Notes under the pieces: model-generated | What the model saw: the letters and a program-made list of their open reading frames with translations, nothing else | The model's database searches: none | What the model was told of the DNA's origin: nothing | Assembly: GCA_003214975.1 (NCBI GenBank) | Contig: QCKZ01000005.1 | Location: 1-46,382 of the forward strand | From: Prochlorococcus sp. AG-412-C21 | GTDB taxonomy: Bacteria > Cyanobacteriota > Cyanobacteriia > PCC-6307 > Cyanobiaceae | Length of the DNA stretch: 46,382 bases | Direction of reading: 5' to 3' | Made by a program: the position numbers and the translations under genes | Shown: one piece after another, positions 37,317 to 46,382 of the stretch | How the letters are laid out: the number at the start of each line of letters is the position of its first letter | Position numbering within the stretch: position 1 is the first letter of the stretch

Positions 37317-38553
37317 CTAATTAAGAGCCTTTCGTGCACTAATAATACCTATAAATCCTGTTGATTCTAATGAACATCTCAATAACATTCCTGCTATAAA
37401 AAAAGATGCGATTAATGAATTGCCACCATAACTAATAAAAGGTAATGGCAAGCCTGTAGTAGGCATTGAACCTGTTGCTACAGCAATATGCATTATTGAT
37501 TGGCCTATCAACAATACACCACATCCAATAGCAACTAATTTTGTATAGTTATTCCTGCACTTAAGTGCAATTCTTAAACTTATATAAGAAAAAACTACTA
37601 AAAATCCTAAGAATAAAGTGCATCCTAATAAACCAAATTCTTCCGCAAAAATGGCAAAAATAAAATCTGTGTACATAAATGGTAGGTATTGTAATTTTTG
37701 TATGGAAAGTCCAAAACCTTGTCCGAATAGACCACCTGAACCTATTGCTAATAAACTCTGAACTAATTGAAATCCACTCTCCTGCTGATCTTTCCAAGGA
37801 TTAATAAATGAAGTAACTCTAAGTTTCTGATATTCGTTACTGAGGATACTAATACATCCAGTAATGAACCCTAATGAGGCAAATGAGCAAAGAGAACTAA
37901 GTTTGACACCTCCACATAAACCCATAACCCACAAAAGAATTCCTGTTAATGATGCAGTACTTAAATTAGGCTGCTTAAGTATTAATAAGATTAATAACCC
38001 AAAGGAGATTATTGAAATTACTTTTTTTATCATTTTTAATTAGATCCCAATGTGCGAAGAGGTTAGAAGCCTCAAGAATTAGAAAAGGTTTTATTAATTC
38101 AGATGGTTGCAACCGTAAAATTCCTATTATTAACCATCTTGAAGATCCATTTACTGTAATTCCAGTAATATTAGTTAGGAAAATCAAAAAGAATAAAACA
38201 TAAAAAATAATCCTTGAAAATTTCAAAAGATTTCTGATTTTTGTATTAAGAACGAAATAAAATAGACCAATGCCTGGAATTGTCCAAATAATTTGTTTTT
38301 TTAAAAAGTAAGCCCAGTTTCCCATTTCCCTACTAGCAACCCACCAACTTGATGATCCTAGAATACATATTCCTAGTATTGACCAAATTCCAATAAGGGT
38401 TATGAGGATTTTTGCCTCATAAGGCCATATCGTCCAAGGTAAAGGAAATATTGATTCTTTTAAATTGTTTGGATTTTTTTTGTAATTGGAACTAATGTTT
38501 TTTTTTCTCTTAGAAATTCTTTTATATTTAATTTTTTCTTGACTTATCTCCAA
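37317..38553 (-). CDS. ftsW: Cell-division SEDS protein FtsW, reading frame broken at an A7 tract
   Basis: FtsW is the septal peptidoglycan glycosyltransferase of the SEDS family. Two overlapping frames encode it. Bases 38553-37975 give 192 residues with the N-terminal spans and NGSSRWL...LQPSELIKP. A second frame, open through 38033-37317, gives the rest, including QPNLSTASL, GFGLSIQKLQYLP and PFISYGGNSL. The frames switch at a run of seven A on the coding strand (T at 38022-38028). Removing one A restores a continuous protein of about 411 residues (NDKKV...). All motifs on both sides are intact and there is no other damage. A sequencing or assembly error, a true mutation, or slippage on the A-tract are all possible. 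Confidence 0.85.
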
Positions 38554-38819
38554 TTGTTTGGATGTATATGTACTATTGAGACGTTAAATTGATATTTTGC
38601 CAAGTCTTTTATTAACTTTTTAAAGCTTAAATTAATTAAAAAGATGACCCTATATATTTTTAATTCATAAAAATAAAACAAAAACATGGTTGATAGACTC
38701 ATCACAAATCTTAAGAATTAATTTTTTATAAAAAAAAACTAGCTAAAAGGCCCCTCTCCATGATAGATTCCGTGAGTTTATATACTTACTTCAAACCATT
38801 TAGAGGGGGGTTCTAAACT
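38554..38819 (+). promoter_or_regulatory. atp operon upstream region and leader
   Basis: A 266-base spacer between divergent ftsW and atp1. An A/T block TTTTTTATAAAAAAAAACT (38722-38740) is identical to one upstream of the Deg protease gene. Nearer the gene, CCCCTCT (38751-38757) can pair with AGAGGGG (38802-38808), which overlaps the purine-rich ribosome binding site of atp1. No well-spaced -35/-10 pair stands out. Confidence 0.45.
38760..38816 (+). other. Upstream ORF in the atp1 leader (18 codons)
   Basis: ATG at 38760 opens a frame MIDSVSLYTYFKPFRGGF that stops with TAA at 38814-38816, three bases before the atp1 ATG. Its last codons cover the GAGGGGGG ribosome binding site of atp1. It could be a leader peptide coupling translation to unfolding of the hairpin described for this leader, or it could be chance. 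Confidence 0.3.
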
Positions 38820-39296
38820 ATGTTCACATCAGTGGACTCAAATAGAAAAAAAGTTGAACATCCTTCTAGTGAGAATGTTCAAATTTCACAATCCCTCGAA
38901 AATTCGATCATCAATGATAGTAAATCAGGCATTGCCAGTCAATTAGACAATTTGCTTTCTAAAAATGATGAATATACAAAATTACAATTAACAATTTTTG
39001 GAATTACTTTTATTGTTTCTATTTTCGTTGCATCAATAACTGGAATTTTTCTCGGATTTACTTTTGGTTTTAGTATTTTTATAGGTGCAATTGCTGGTAT
39101 TTTTTACTTACGTTTGCTTGCTAAAAATGTAGGAAAACTTGGTAAAGAATCATCAGGTGTATCAAAATTGCAACTATTAGTTCCAGTTTGCCTCTTTATT
39201 TTTGCGAGCAAGCTAGGATCTTTGGATATTTTTCCTGCAATGATAGGTTTTTTCATCTATAAACCTTCACTCATTTTTTATTTTTCACGTTCCTAA
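38820..39296 (+). CDS. atp1: ATP synthase protein I (AtpI/Atp1-like)
   Basis: A 158-residue membrane protein at the head of the atp operon. A polar N-terminal about 55 residues precedes hydrophobic spans at about 59-80, 82-105 and 118-150. This position and topology are typical of cyanobacterial Atp1, a non-structural component that assists assembly of the c-ring. An unusually strong, G-rich ribosome binding site (AGAGGGGGG, 38802-38810) lies 10 bases before the ATG. Sequence conservation in the family is low, and context carries much of the call. Confidence 0.85.
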   Translation: MFTSVDSNRKKVEHPSSENVQISQSLENSIINDSKSGIASQLDNLLSKNDEYTKLQLTIFGITFIVSIFVASITGIFLGFTFGFSIFIGAIAGIFYLRLLAKNVGKLGKESSGVSKLQLLVPVCLFIFASKLGSLDIFPAMIGFFIYKPSLIFYFSRS

Positions 39297-39343
39297 GTAA
39301 ATTTTTTTGTCTCAAAAATTTACCCATCTTTTATTCAAATCAA

Positions 39344-40069
39344 ATGTTCTTTAATTCATTGCTCACAAATTTTGCAGCATTAGAAGTTGGCCAACATCTA
39401 TATTGGCAAATTGGAAATATCAGACTTCATGGGCAGGTATTTTTGACATCTTGGATTTTATTAGGAGCTTTATTAGTTTTTATTTCTTTAGGAACTAAAA
39501 AAATGGAAAATGATCCTAAAGGACTTCAAAACTTGCTTGAGTTTCTTTGGGATTACATAAGAGATCTTGCTAGGACTCAAATAGGTGAAAAAGTTTATAG
39601 AGATTGGATGCCATTTATAGGTACTTTATTTTTATTTGTATTTGTAAGCAATTGGGGAGGTGCTTTAATTCCTTGGAGATTGATTAAGTTACCAAGTGGA
39701 GAGTTGGGAGCACCTACTGCAGATATTAATACAACAATAGCCTTGGCACTATTGGTTTCACTATCTTATTTCTATGCCGGTTTAAGTAATAAGGGTTGGA
39801 GATACTTTGAATACTATGTTCATCCAACTCCAATAATGCTTCCTTTTAAAATTCTAGAGGACTTTACTAAACCTTTATCACTATCTTTCAGGCTATTTGG
39901 AAATATTTTGGCTGATGAACTTGTTGTTGGTGTTTTAGTCTTTTTAGTACCTCTAATACTACCAATACCAGTTATGTTTCTAGGATTGTTTACTAGTGCA
40001 ATTCAAGCATTAATTTTTGCAACTCTAGCCGCCTACTACATTGGAGAAGCTGTTGAAGAACATCACTAG
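39344..40069 (+). CDS. atpB: ATP synthase Fo subunit a
   Basis: A 241-residue subunit a (called atpB in many bacteria, atpI in plastids). It has five or more membrane spans. The essential arginine of the proton path is Arg183 in [15 protein letters not shown]. Further signature segments are [12 protein letters not shown] just before and [16 protein letters not shown] earlier. It lies 47 bases after atp1 and precedes the c subunit by 165 bases. Confidence 0.96.
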   Translation: MFFNSLLTNFAALEVGQHLYWQIGNIRLHGQVFLTSWILLGALLVFISLGTKKMENDPKGLQNLLEFLWDYIRDLARTQIGEKVYRDWMPFIGTLFLFVFVSNWGGALIPWRLIKLPSGELGAPTADINTTIALALLVSLSYFYAGLSNKGWRYFEYYVHPTPIMLPFKILEDFTKPLSLSFRLFGNILADELVVGVLVFLVPLILPIPVMFLGLFTSAIQALIFATLAAYYIGEAVEEHH

Positions 40070-40136
40070 CTTTCTTCTAATATATTTAGATACTTTTACA
40101 AAGGTTCTGTAATCTGGCAAAATATCTAATCGCGTA

Positions 40137-40155
40137 GGTCTGAAAATATCAGACC
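40137..40155 (+). promoter_or_regulatory. Hairpin in the leader of the c-subunit gene
   Basis: GGTCTGA (40137-40143), loop AAATA, TCAGACC (40149-40155): a perfect 7-bp stem about 80 bases before the c-subunit ATG at 40235. There is no T-run right after it, so it is not a standard terminator. In other bacteria the c-subunit mRNA leader controls its higher translation or mRNA stability; a 5' stabiliser or processing site is inferred. Two very short overlapping ORFs follow it (40173-40190 and 40187-40216). Confidence 0.45.
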
Positions 40156-40216
40156 CATTCTTAATTAAAAGGATGTCCAAGCGTGTATGACAAAAAAGAT
40201 TTATCACAAGTATTAA

Positions 40217-40480
<264 letters not shown>

Positions 40481-40548
40481 AAGTTAATATTGCTTCTATT
40501 TCTTATTAGCAATATTTCAATTTAATTTTTTAACTTCAACTGAATCAT

Positions 40549-41010
40549 ATGTTGGCCTTTAATTTTTTTGGTGCTACAGAAGGTGGATTATTTGATATAA
40601 ATGCCACTTTGCCGCTAATGGCGATCCAAGTAGTTGCTCTTACTTATATATTAAATTCTCTCTTTTTTAAGCCAGTTGGCAATGTTGTTGAAAAAAGAGA
40701 AAAGTTTGTAAGTAACAACATTATTGAGGCTAAAAATAAACTTTCAGAGGTTAAAAAATTAGAAGCTGATTTATTAACTCAGCTTCAAAGTGCTCGTTCT
40801 GAAGCTCAAAGAATTGTGAGCGAAGCGGAGAATGAGTCTGACAAGCTTTATAAAGAAGCACTAGAACTTGCTAACAATGAAGCAAATGCTTCAAAAGAAA
40901 AAGCAAGGCTAGAAATTGAAAATCAGACATCTGCTGCTCGTGATCAACTTTCTAAACAAGCTGATGATTTAAGCGAACTTATTGTTAATAGATTGATTCT
41001 AAAAAAATGA
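40549..41010 (+). CDS. atpG: ATP synthase Fo subunit b'
   Basis: A 153-residue peripheral-stalk subunit b' (atpG or atpF' in cyanobacteria). One membrane span at about residues 18-42 ([20 protein letters not shown]) is followed by a long charged coiled coil. Cyanobacteria use a b/b' heterodimer in place of the b homodimer. The next gene, subunit b, overlaps its stop by four bases. Confidence 0.93.
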   Translation: MLAFNFFGATEGGLFDINATLPLMAIQVVALTYILNSLFFKPVGNVVEKREKFVSNNIIEAKNKLSEVKKLEADLLTQLQSARSEAQRIVSEAENESDKLYKEALELANNEANASKEKARLEIENQTSAARDQLSKQADDLSELIVNRLILKK

Positions 41011-41519
41011 ATTTAACTCTTTTAGCTACAGAAGGTTTTGGATTGAATTTGAATTTATTCGAAACTAATATCCTTAATTGGGCTGTAGTGGTCTTTGGCC
41101 TTTATAAATTTTTGCCTGGTTTTTTAGGTAAAATGCTTCAAAAAAGAAGAGAAGGAATTCTTCTTGAATTAAAAGATGCCGAAGATCGACTAGTGAATGC
41201 TACTAAAGCTCTAGAGAAAGCAAAAAAAGACTTATCTCTAGCAGAAGATAAAGCTAGTCAAATTAAAGCAGATTCCCTCAAAAGATCTGAATCAATCAGA
41301 ATGGAAAGTGAGAAAAAAGCAATTGAAGAGATGGCACGAATTAAACAAAGTGCAATCTCTGATGAAAGCTCTGAAGCATCCAGAGCAATTTCCCAACTTC
41401 GAAAAGAGGCTGTTGAACTGGCAATTAAGAAAGCTTTAGATTCTCTCCCAAATCGACTTGATTCAACAACACAAGAAAATTTGGTAACTCAATCAATTAA
41501 AAATATTGAGGTTAATTAA
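41007..41519 (+). CDS. atpF: ATP synthase Fo subunit b
   Basis: A 170-residue peripheral-stalk subunit. The membrane segment at about residues 20-42 ([20 protein letters not shown]) is followed by a Lys/Glu-rich coiled coil to about residue 135. FETNILNW is the usual cyanobacterial b-subunit start of the helix. It overlaps b' by four bases and its stop overlaps the delta start by one base (TAATG). Confidence 0.95.
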   Translation: MNLTLLATEGFGLNLNLFETNILNWAVVVFGLYKFLPGFLGKMLQKRREGILLELKDAEDRLVNATKALEKAKKDLSLAEDKASQIKADSLKRSESIRMESEKKAIEEMARIKQSAISDESSEASRAISQLRKEAVELAIKKALDSLPNRLDSTTQENLVTQSIKNIEVN

Positions 41520-42061
41520 TGCCACTTTTAAATTCAGTTACTACTCCATATGCAGAGGCATTACTTCAAGTTGTAAATGAAAATTCGCAAACTGAAGAGA
41601 TGGTTTTAGAGGTTAAACAACTTCTCGAATTATTAAATGATTCCCCTGAACTGGAGAAGGCACTATCCTCGCCAATTTTAGAAACAGAAGCTAAGAAGAA
41701 AATTATTATTGAAATTTTTTCAAATAAGGTTAATTCTTCATTACTAAATTTCTTAAAATTATTGGCTGATAGGCAAAGAATTGGAATTCTTACATCTATT
41801 CTTAATAGATTTTTAGAGATATACCGAGAAAATAGTAATATTGCTTTAGCAACTGTTACTTCTGCAGTCGAGCTTACTGATGAACAGAAAGGTTTAATTA
41901 CCCAAAAGATCGTCAATATCGCTGGAACTGAAAAATTAGAACTTGTAACTAAAATCGACCCATCGCTTATTGGTGGTTTCGTCGCAAGTGTAGGATCTAA
42001 AGTAATTGATGCTTCTCTTGCTTCACAAATTAGAAAACTTGGTTTGTCACTATCCAAGTAA
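41519..42061 (+). CDS. atpH: ATP synthase F1 subunit delta
   Basis: A 180-residue OSCP/delta subunit joining the peripheral stalk to the alpha3-beta3 head. N-terminal TPYAEALLQV and C-terminal KIDPSLIGGFVASVGSKVIDAS (cited by its core DPSLIGGFV) are the family signatures. It sits in the standard place between b and alpha. Confidence 0.95.
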   Translation: MPLLNSVTTPYAEALLQVVNENSQTEEMVLEVKQLLELLNDSPELEKALSSPILETEAKKKIIIEIFSNKVNSSLLNFLKLLADRQRIGILTSILNRFLEIYRENSNIALATVTSAVELTDEQKGLITQKIVNIAGTEKLELVTKIDPSLIGGFVASVGSKVIDASLASQIRKLGLSLSK

Positions 42062-42079
42062 CTTTTAAATCAACCTTAA

Positions 42080-43609
<1,530 letters not shown>

Positions 43610-43628
43610 ATTTACTTAAGGAATTATC

Positions 43629-44579
43629 ATGGCAAATCTTAAAGAAATTAGAGATCGAATTGTTTCTGTTAAAAACACACGAAAAATAACAGAAGCCATG
43701 AGATTAGTTGCAGCTGCAAAAGTTAGGAGGGCACAAGATCAAGTTCTTAAGAGTAGACCTTTTGCAGATAAACTTGCTCGAGTTCTAGAAAATATTCAAT
43801 CTAGAGTTCAGTTTGAAGCTGTAGACTCCCCTCTTTTATCAAAAAGAGATGTTAGAACAATTTCTTTGGTATGCATAACTGCTGATAGAGGATTATGTGG
43901 TGGATACAATACCAACATAATCAAGAAGGTAGAAATTAGGTATGCAGAGTTGATTAAACAAGGTTATGAACCAAATTTGATCTTAGTGGGTAAAAAGGCA
44001 ATAGGGTACTTCCAAAATAGGAAAGATAGATACACCATTAAAAGCACCTTTAAAGAGCTAGAACAGGTGCCAACTGCAAAAGACTCTGAAGGGATAACTA
44101 GTGAAGTCTTAGCTGAATTTTTATCCGAAAATGCTGATAGGGTAGAGATTATTTATACTAAATTTATTACTCTTGTAAGCTGTGCACCAGTAGTTCAAAC
44201 ATTGTTACCTCTAGACCCTCAAGGTATTGCAGATGAAAATGATGAAATTTTTAGGTTAACAACTAAAGATAGTAAGTTACTCGTTGAAAAGTCAAATATT
44301 GAAAAAAGTGATTCAGAGAAGTTGCCCTCAGATATTGTCTTTGAACAAAGTCCTGATCAATTATTAGATTCGCTATTACCACTATATTTACAGAATCAGG
44401 TACTCAGAGCTCTTCAAGAGTCAGCAGCTTCAGAACTCGCATGCAGGATGACTGCCATGAATAATGCGAGTGATAATGCTAAAGAACTAGCAAGTACTTT
44501 GAATTTAACCTATAACAAAGCCAGACAAGCAGCTATTACCCAAGAAATATTAGAAGTTGTAGGGGGTTCAGCAGTTTAG
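43629..44579 (+). CDS. atpC: ATP synthase F1 subunit gamma
   Basis: A 316-residue rotary shaft subunit (atpC in cyanobacteria/plants, atpG in E. coli). Both terminal helices are conserved: MANLKEIRDRIVSVKNTRKI and ASELACRMTAMNNASDNA. A cyanobacterial insertion of about 35 residues is present near residues 195-240 (rich in Asp, Lys and Ser) without the regulatory Cys pair of chloroplast gamma. Beta and epsilon are not in this window, as expected since they form a separate operon in cyanobacteria. Confidence 0.97.
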   Translation: MANLKEIRDRIVSVKNTRKITEAMRLVAAAKVRRAQDQVLKSRPFADKLARVLENIQSRVQFEAVDSPLLSKRDVRTISLVCITADRGLCGGYNTNIIKKVEIRYAELIKQGYEPNLILVGKKAIGYFQNRKDRYTIKSTFKELEQVPTAKDSEGITSEVLAEFLSENADRVEIIYTKFITLVSCAPVVQTLLPLDPQGIADENDEIFRLTTKDSKLLVEKSNIEKSDSEKLPSDIVFEQSPDQLLDSLLPLYLQNQVLRALQESAASELACRMTAMNNASDNAKELASTLNLTYNKARQAAITQEILEVVGGSAV

Positions 44580-44595
44580 CGAGAAGATTTAGAAT

Positions 44596-44922
44596 ATGTC
44601 TGAATACAATATCAAAGTTCAATTTCAGCAAAAGACTTTTAGTTTTTTCTGTTCTGAAGATCAAGATGTTATTTCAGCGGCAAAAATGAATGGAATAGAT
44701 TTACCAAATAGTTGTTGTTCAGGAGTCTGTACAAGTTGTGCATCCATGATATTGGAAGGATCTGTAGAGCAAGAAGATGCTATGGGATTAAATGATGATT
44801 TGAAGGAAAAGGGCTTTGCACTTTTGTGTGTGGCATATCCTAAGTCAGATTTGCACGTTGTTATTGGTGATCAAGTTGAAGATGAATTATATAATGATCA
44901 ATTTGGTAAGTATCAAAAATGA
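44596..44922 (+). CDS. Plant-type [2Fe-2S] ferredoxin
   Basis: A 108-residue ferredoxin. Cluster ligands are C40, C45 and C48 (SCCSGVCTSCAS) and C78 (LLCVAYP), with the standard C-x4-C-x2-C-x29-C spacing. It differs from the major photosynthetic PetF by its divergent N-terminus and a C-terminal tail (EDELYNDQFGKYQK), so it is likely a minor ferredoxin with a specific partner. It lies 16 bases after atpC and overlaps the next small gene by four bases. Confidence 0.92.
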   Translation: MSEYNIKVQFQQKTFSFFCSEDQDVISAAKMNGIDLPNSCCSGVCTSCASMILEGSVEQEDAMGLNDDLKEKGFALLCVAYPKSDLHVVIGDQVEDELYNDQFGKYQK

Positions 44923-45110
44923 AATTAAGTTCAGTTGATTTTTATTTGGATTGGCCAGTTTCAATAAAATTAAAAAATTTGAGGGAATTTATCATTGCAA
45001 ATTTAGAAAAAAAAGGTAATGTAATTCGATGGTCAATTGTTGATATTCAAAATTCTATTGGCTCTTATGGAACGAAAAAACTTAAAATTAAAGCCATCTT
45101 AGCTAATTAA
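44919..45110 (+). CDS. Small protein coupled to the ferredoxin gene, unknown
   Basis: A 63-residue basic protein starting at an ATGA overlap with the ferredoxin stop. It contains DWPVSIKLKNLREFIIANL and ends KKLKIKAILAN, suggesting a compact alpha/beta fold with conserved-looking strand edges. I do not recognise a family. Tight coupling suggests co-expression with the ferredoxin and possibly the downstream DUF3326 protein. Confidence 0.7.
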   Translation: MKLSSVDFYLDWPVSIKLKNLREFIIANLEKKGNVIRWSIVDIQNSIGSYGTKKLKIKAILAN

Positions 45111-45141
45111 AATAAGAATATAAATTGAAATATTTTTATTA

Positions 45142-46200
45142 ATGGAAATTTCACCAACAATATTCATTGTTCCAACTGGTATAGGTTGCGAGATAGGAGG
45201 TTTTGCTGGCGATGCACTTCCTACCGCTAAATTATTAGCATCGGCAAGTGGATGTTTAATTACTCATCCAAATGTTATGAATGGTGGGACTCTTTCTGAA
45301 AAAGATCAAAATATTTTTTATGTTGAGGGTTATAGTTTAGACCGATTTGCTAAAGGAGAAATAGCTTTAAAAAGGGTAAAGGAACAGAAAATTGGGATAA
45401 TTTTTGATTCAGGAATTAAAAGTGAAATGTTAGTAAGACATTTACAAGTTGCTGATGCGTGTGTATCTACGTTAGGAATTAACGTTCATTCTTATGTGGT
45501 TACAAAAAAACCATTAAACATAGTTATTGATTCTGATTCGTCAAAAATGAGTGGTGGCATAATTGAGAATCCTGATACTCTAATTGATGCTGGTAAATGT
45601 TTAATAGAAAAAGGAGTTACGGCAATAGCAATTGTGGCAAAATTTCCAGACGATTCAAATTCTCCAGCAACAAATATTTATCGAGAGGGAAAAGGGGTTG
45701 ACCCTATTTCTGGAGTCGAAGCGGTTATCAGTCATCTAATCAGCAAATTCTTAAAAGTTCCATGTGCTCATTCACCAGCTTTAGATCCAATTGAGTTGAA
45801 TATAAATTTAGATCCTCGCGCTGCTGGAGAAGAAATTGGATATACCTTTTTACCATCAGTATTGATTGGTTTAAGCAATGCGCCTGACATTGTTGAATTG
45901 CCTAATATAAATGAACTAATCTCATTACATCCTAATCAAATTGAATCTATTGTCGTTCCTAATGGAGCGTTAGGTGGAGAAGCAGTACTAGCAGGTATTG
46001 AAAAAGGTTTAAATATTATCTCTGTAAAAAATCAAAACACATTAAAAGTGACTAATGAGTTTTATGATTATCAAAATCTTTTTGAAGTGAATAATTATTT
46101 AGAAGCTGCAGGTATAATTCTTGCGATTAAAAAAGGTATTAACCTTAATTCAATTAAACGGCCTTTAAAAAAAATTCAAAAATGTTCTTATGGTGATTAA
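45142..46200 (+). CDS. DUF3326 family protein
   Basis: A 352-residue protein beginning MEISPTIFIVPTGIGCEIGG, which I recognise as a cyanobacterial/plastid-lineage DUF3326 protein. Conserved Gly-rich stretches include GIGCEIGGFAGDA near the N-terminus, the HPNVMNGGTLS block and the LDPRAAGEEIGYTFLPS block. No catalytic motif I can name and no membrane spans. Function unknown. It follows the ferredoxin/small-gene pair by 31 bases and overlaps the convergent nadE stop by three bases. Confidence 0.82.
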   Translation: MEISPTIFIVPTGIGCEIGGFAGDALPTAKLLASASGCLITHPNVMNGGTLSEKDQNIFYVEGYSLDRFAKGEIALKRVKEQKIGIIFDSGIKSEMLVRHLQVADACVSTLGINVHSYVVTKKPLNIVIDSDSSKMSGGIIENPDTLIDAGKCLIEKGVTAIAIVAKFPDDSNSPATNIYREGKGVDPISGVEAVISHLISKFLKVPCAHSPALDPIELNINLDPRAAGEEIGYTFLPSVLIGLSNAPDIVELPNINELISLHPNQIESIVVPNGALGGEAVLAGIEKGLNIISVKNQNTLKVTNEFYDYQNLFEVNNYLEAAGIILAIKKGINLNSIKRPLKKIQKCSYGD

Positions 46201-46382
46201 TAAGATATTGCTATGGGAACTCTCCAGTCACTCCCTAATGATTGACTGCTTAGTTTTAGGATTGGAGGGGCCTGCTTTCTTTTGAATTCTGCTTTTTTTA
46301 TGAGTGAGATTATTTTTACAACTAATTCTTTTTTATAACCATCTTCTTCAAGTTGTTTTAAATCTTTTTTCTCTTCAATAAT
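46197..46382 (-). CDS. nadE: NAD+ synthetase, C-terminal end (cut by window edge)
   Basis: The reverse strand encodes 61 residues to a TAA at 46197-46199. The end KRKQAPPILKLSSQSLGSDW and VPIAISY matches the C-terminus of glutamine-dependent NAD synthetase (typical KRRQAPP...FGxxWRxPIA). The enzyme amidates nicotinic acid adenine dinucleotide. The catalytic and glutaminase domains lie beyond the window. It overlaps the DUF3326 stop by three bases. Confidence 0.82.
   Translation of the reverse strand: MIEEKKDLKQLEEDGYKKELVVKIISLIKKAEFKRKQAPPILKLSSQSLGSDWRVPIAISY

Noticed and set aside
41566..42057. 163-codon minus-strand frame inside the delta subunit gene
   Set aside because: Complete overlap with a clearly recognised ATP synthase gene; the Ser/Leu-rich translation is typical of an antisense shadow.

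Overview
This window reads as a chromosomal segment of a marine picocyanobacterium, almost certainly Prochlorococcus of a high-light clade. The DNA is very AT-rich and genes are packed with few-base gaps or overlaps. RNA polymerase beta' is split into rpoC1 and rpoC2, and rpoC2 carries the large cyanobacterial insertion. A high-light-inducible protein gene, Ycf35, a biotin operon with a BioK-type hydrolase, and the cyanobacterial atp operon (atp1-a-c-b'-b-delta-alpha-gamma, with beta and epsilon elsewhere) all point the same way. The clade assignment is from recognition, not from an alignment. No rRNA, tRNA, CRISPR array, insertion sequence or prophage is visible.

Layout. 1-2534 (minus): the translation/transcription operon rimP-nusA-rnpM(ylxR)-infB, with infB cut by the window edge. 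2697-4587 (plus): an HtrA/Deg protease and rpiA. 4563-5870 (minus): hisD, whose 3' end overlaps rpiA. 5992-16917 (plus): rpsT, a TatD hydrolase, rpoB, rpoC1, rpoC2 and a 50-residue Hli protein. 16947-21308 (plus): rlmN, a tiny membrane protein, a HEAT-repeat protein, then a tight cassette DUF2997-Ycf35-[4Fe-4S] ferredoxin-aldo/keto reductase. 21303-22055 (minus): rsmG. 22105-22819 (plus): a membrane-anchored J-domain protein and a DUF3143 protein.

22828-27395 (minus): bioF-bioK-bioC-bioD-bioA, a nearly complete biotin pathway lacking only bioB. 27535-30261 (plus): a Ski2-like DExH helicase. 30271-33000 (minus): purB then fumC. 33283-34095 (plus): tlyA. 34097-34720 (minus): a small unknown gene followed by glnB (PII). 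34884-35294 (plus): queF. 35291-38553 (minus): ftsW, ccdA and ccs1, that is cell division plus cytochrome c maturation. 38820-44579 (plus): the ATP synthase operon, followed by a [2Fe-2S] ferredoxin, a 63-residue unknown and a DUF3326 protein. The window ends in the 3' end of nadE on the minus strand.

Most of the window is core housekeeping. The points most worth a second look are: ftsW broken by one extra A in an A7 tract; the DUF2997/Ycf35/ferredoxin/reductase cassette as an uncharacterised redox module; an atp1 leader in which an 18-codon upstream ORF runs through the ribosome binding site, which can itself be sequestered in a hairpin; PII with Phe in place of the usual T-loop Tyr51; an open but start-less N-terminal extension of ccdA; and several operator-like palindromes between divergent genes.
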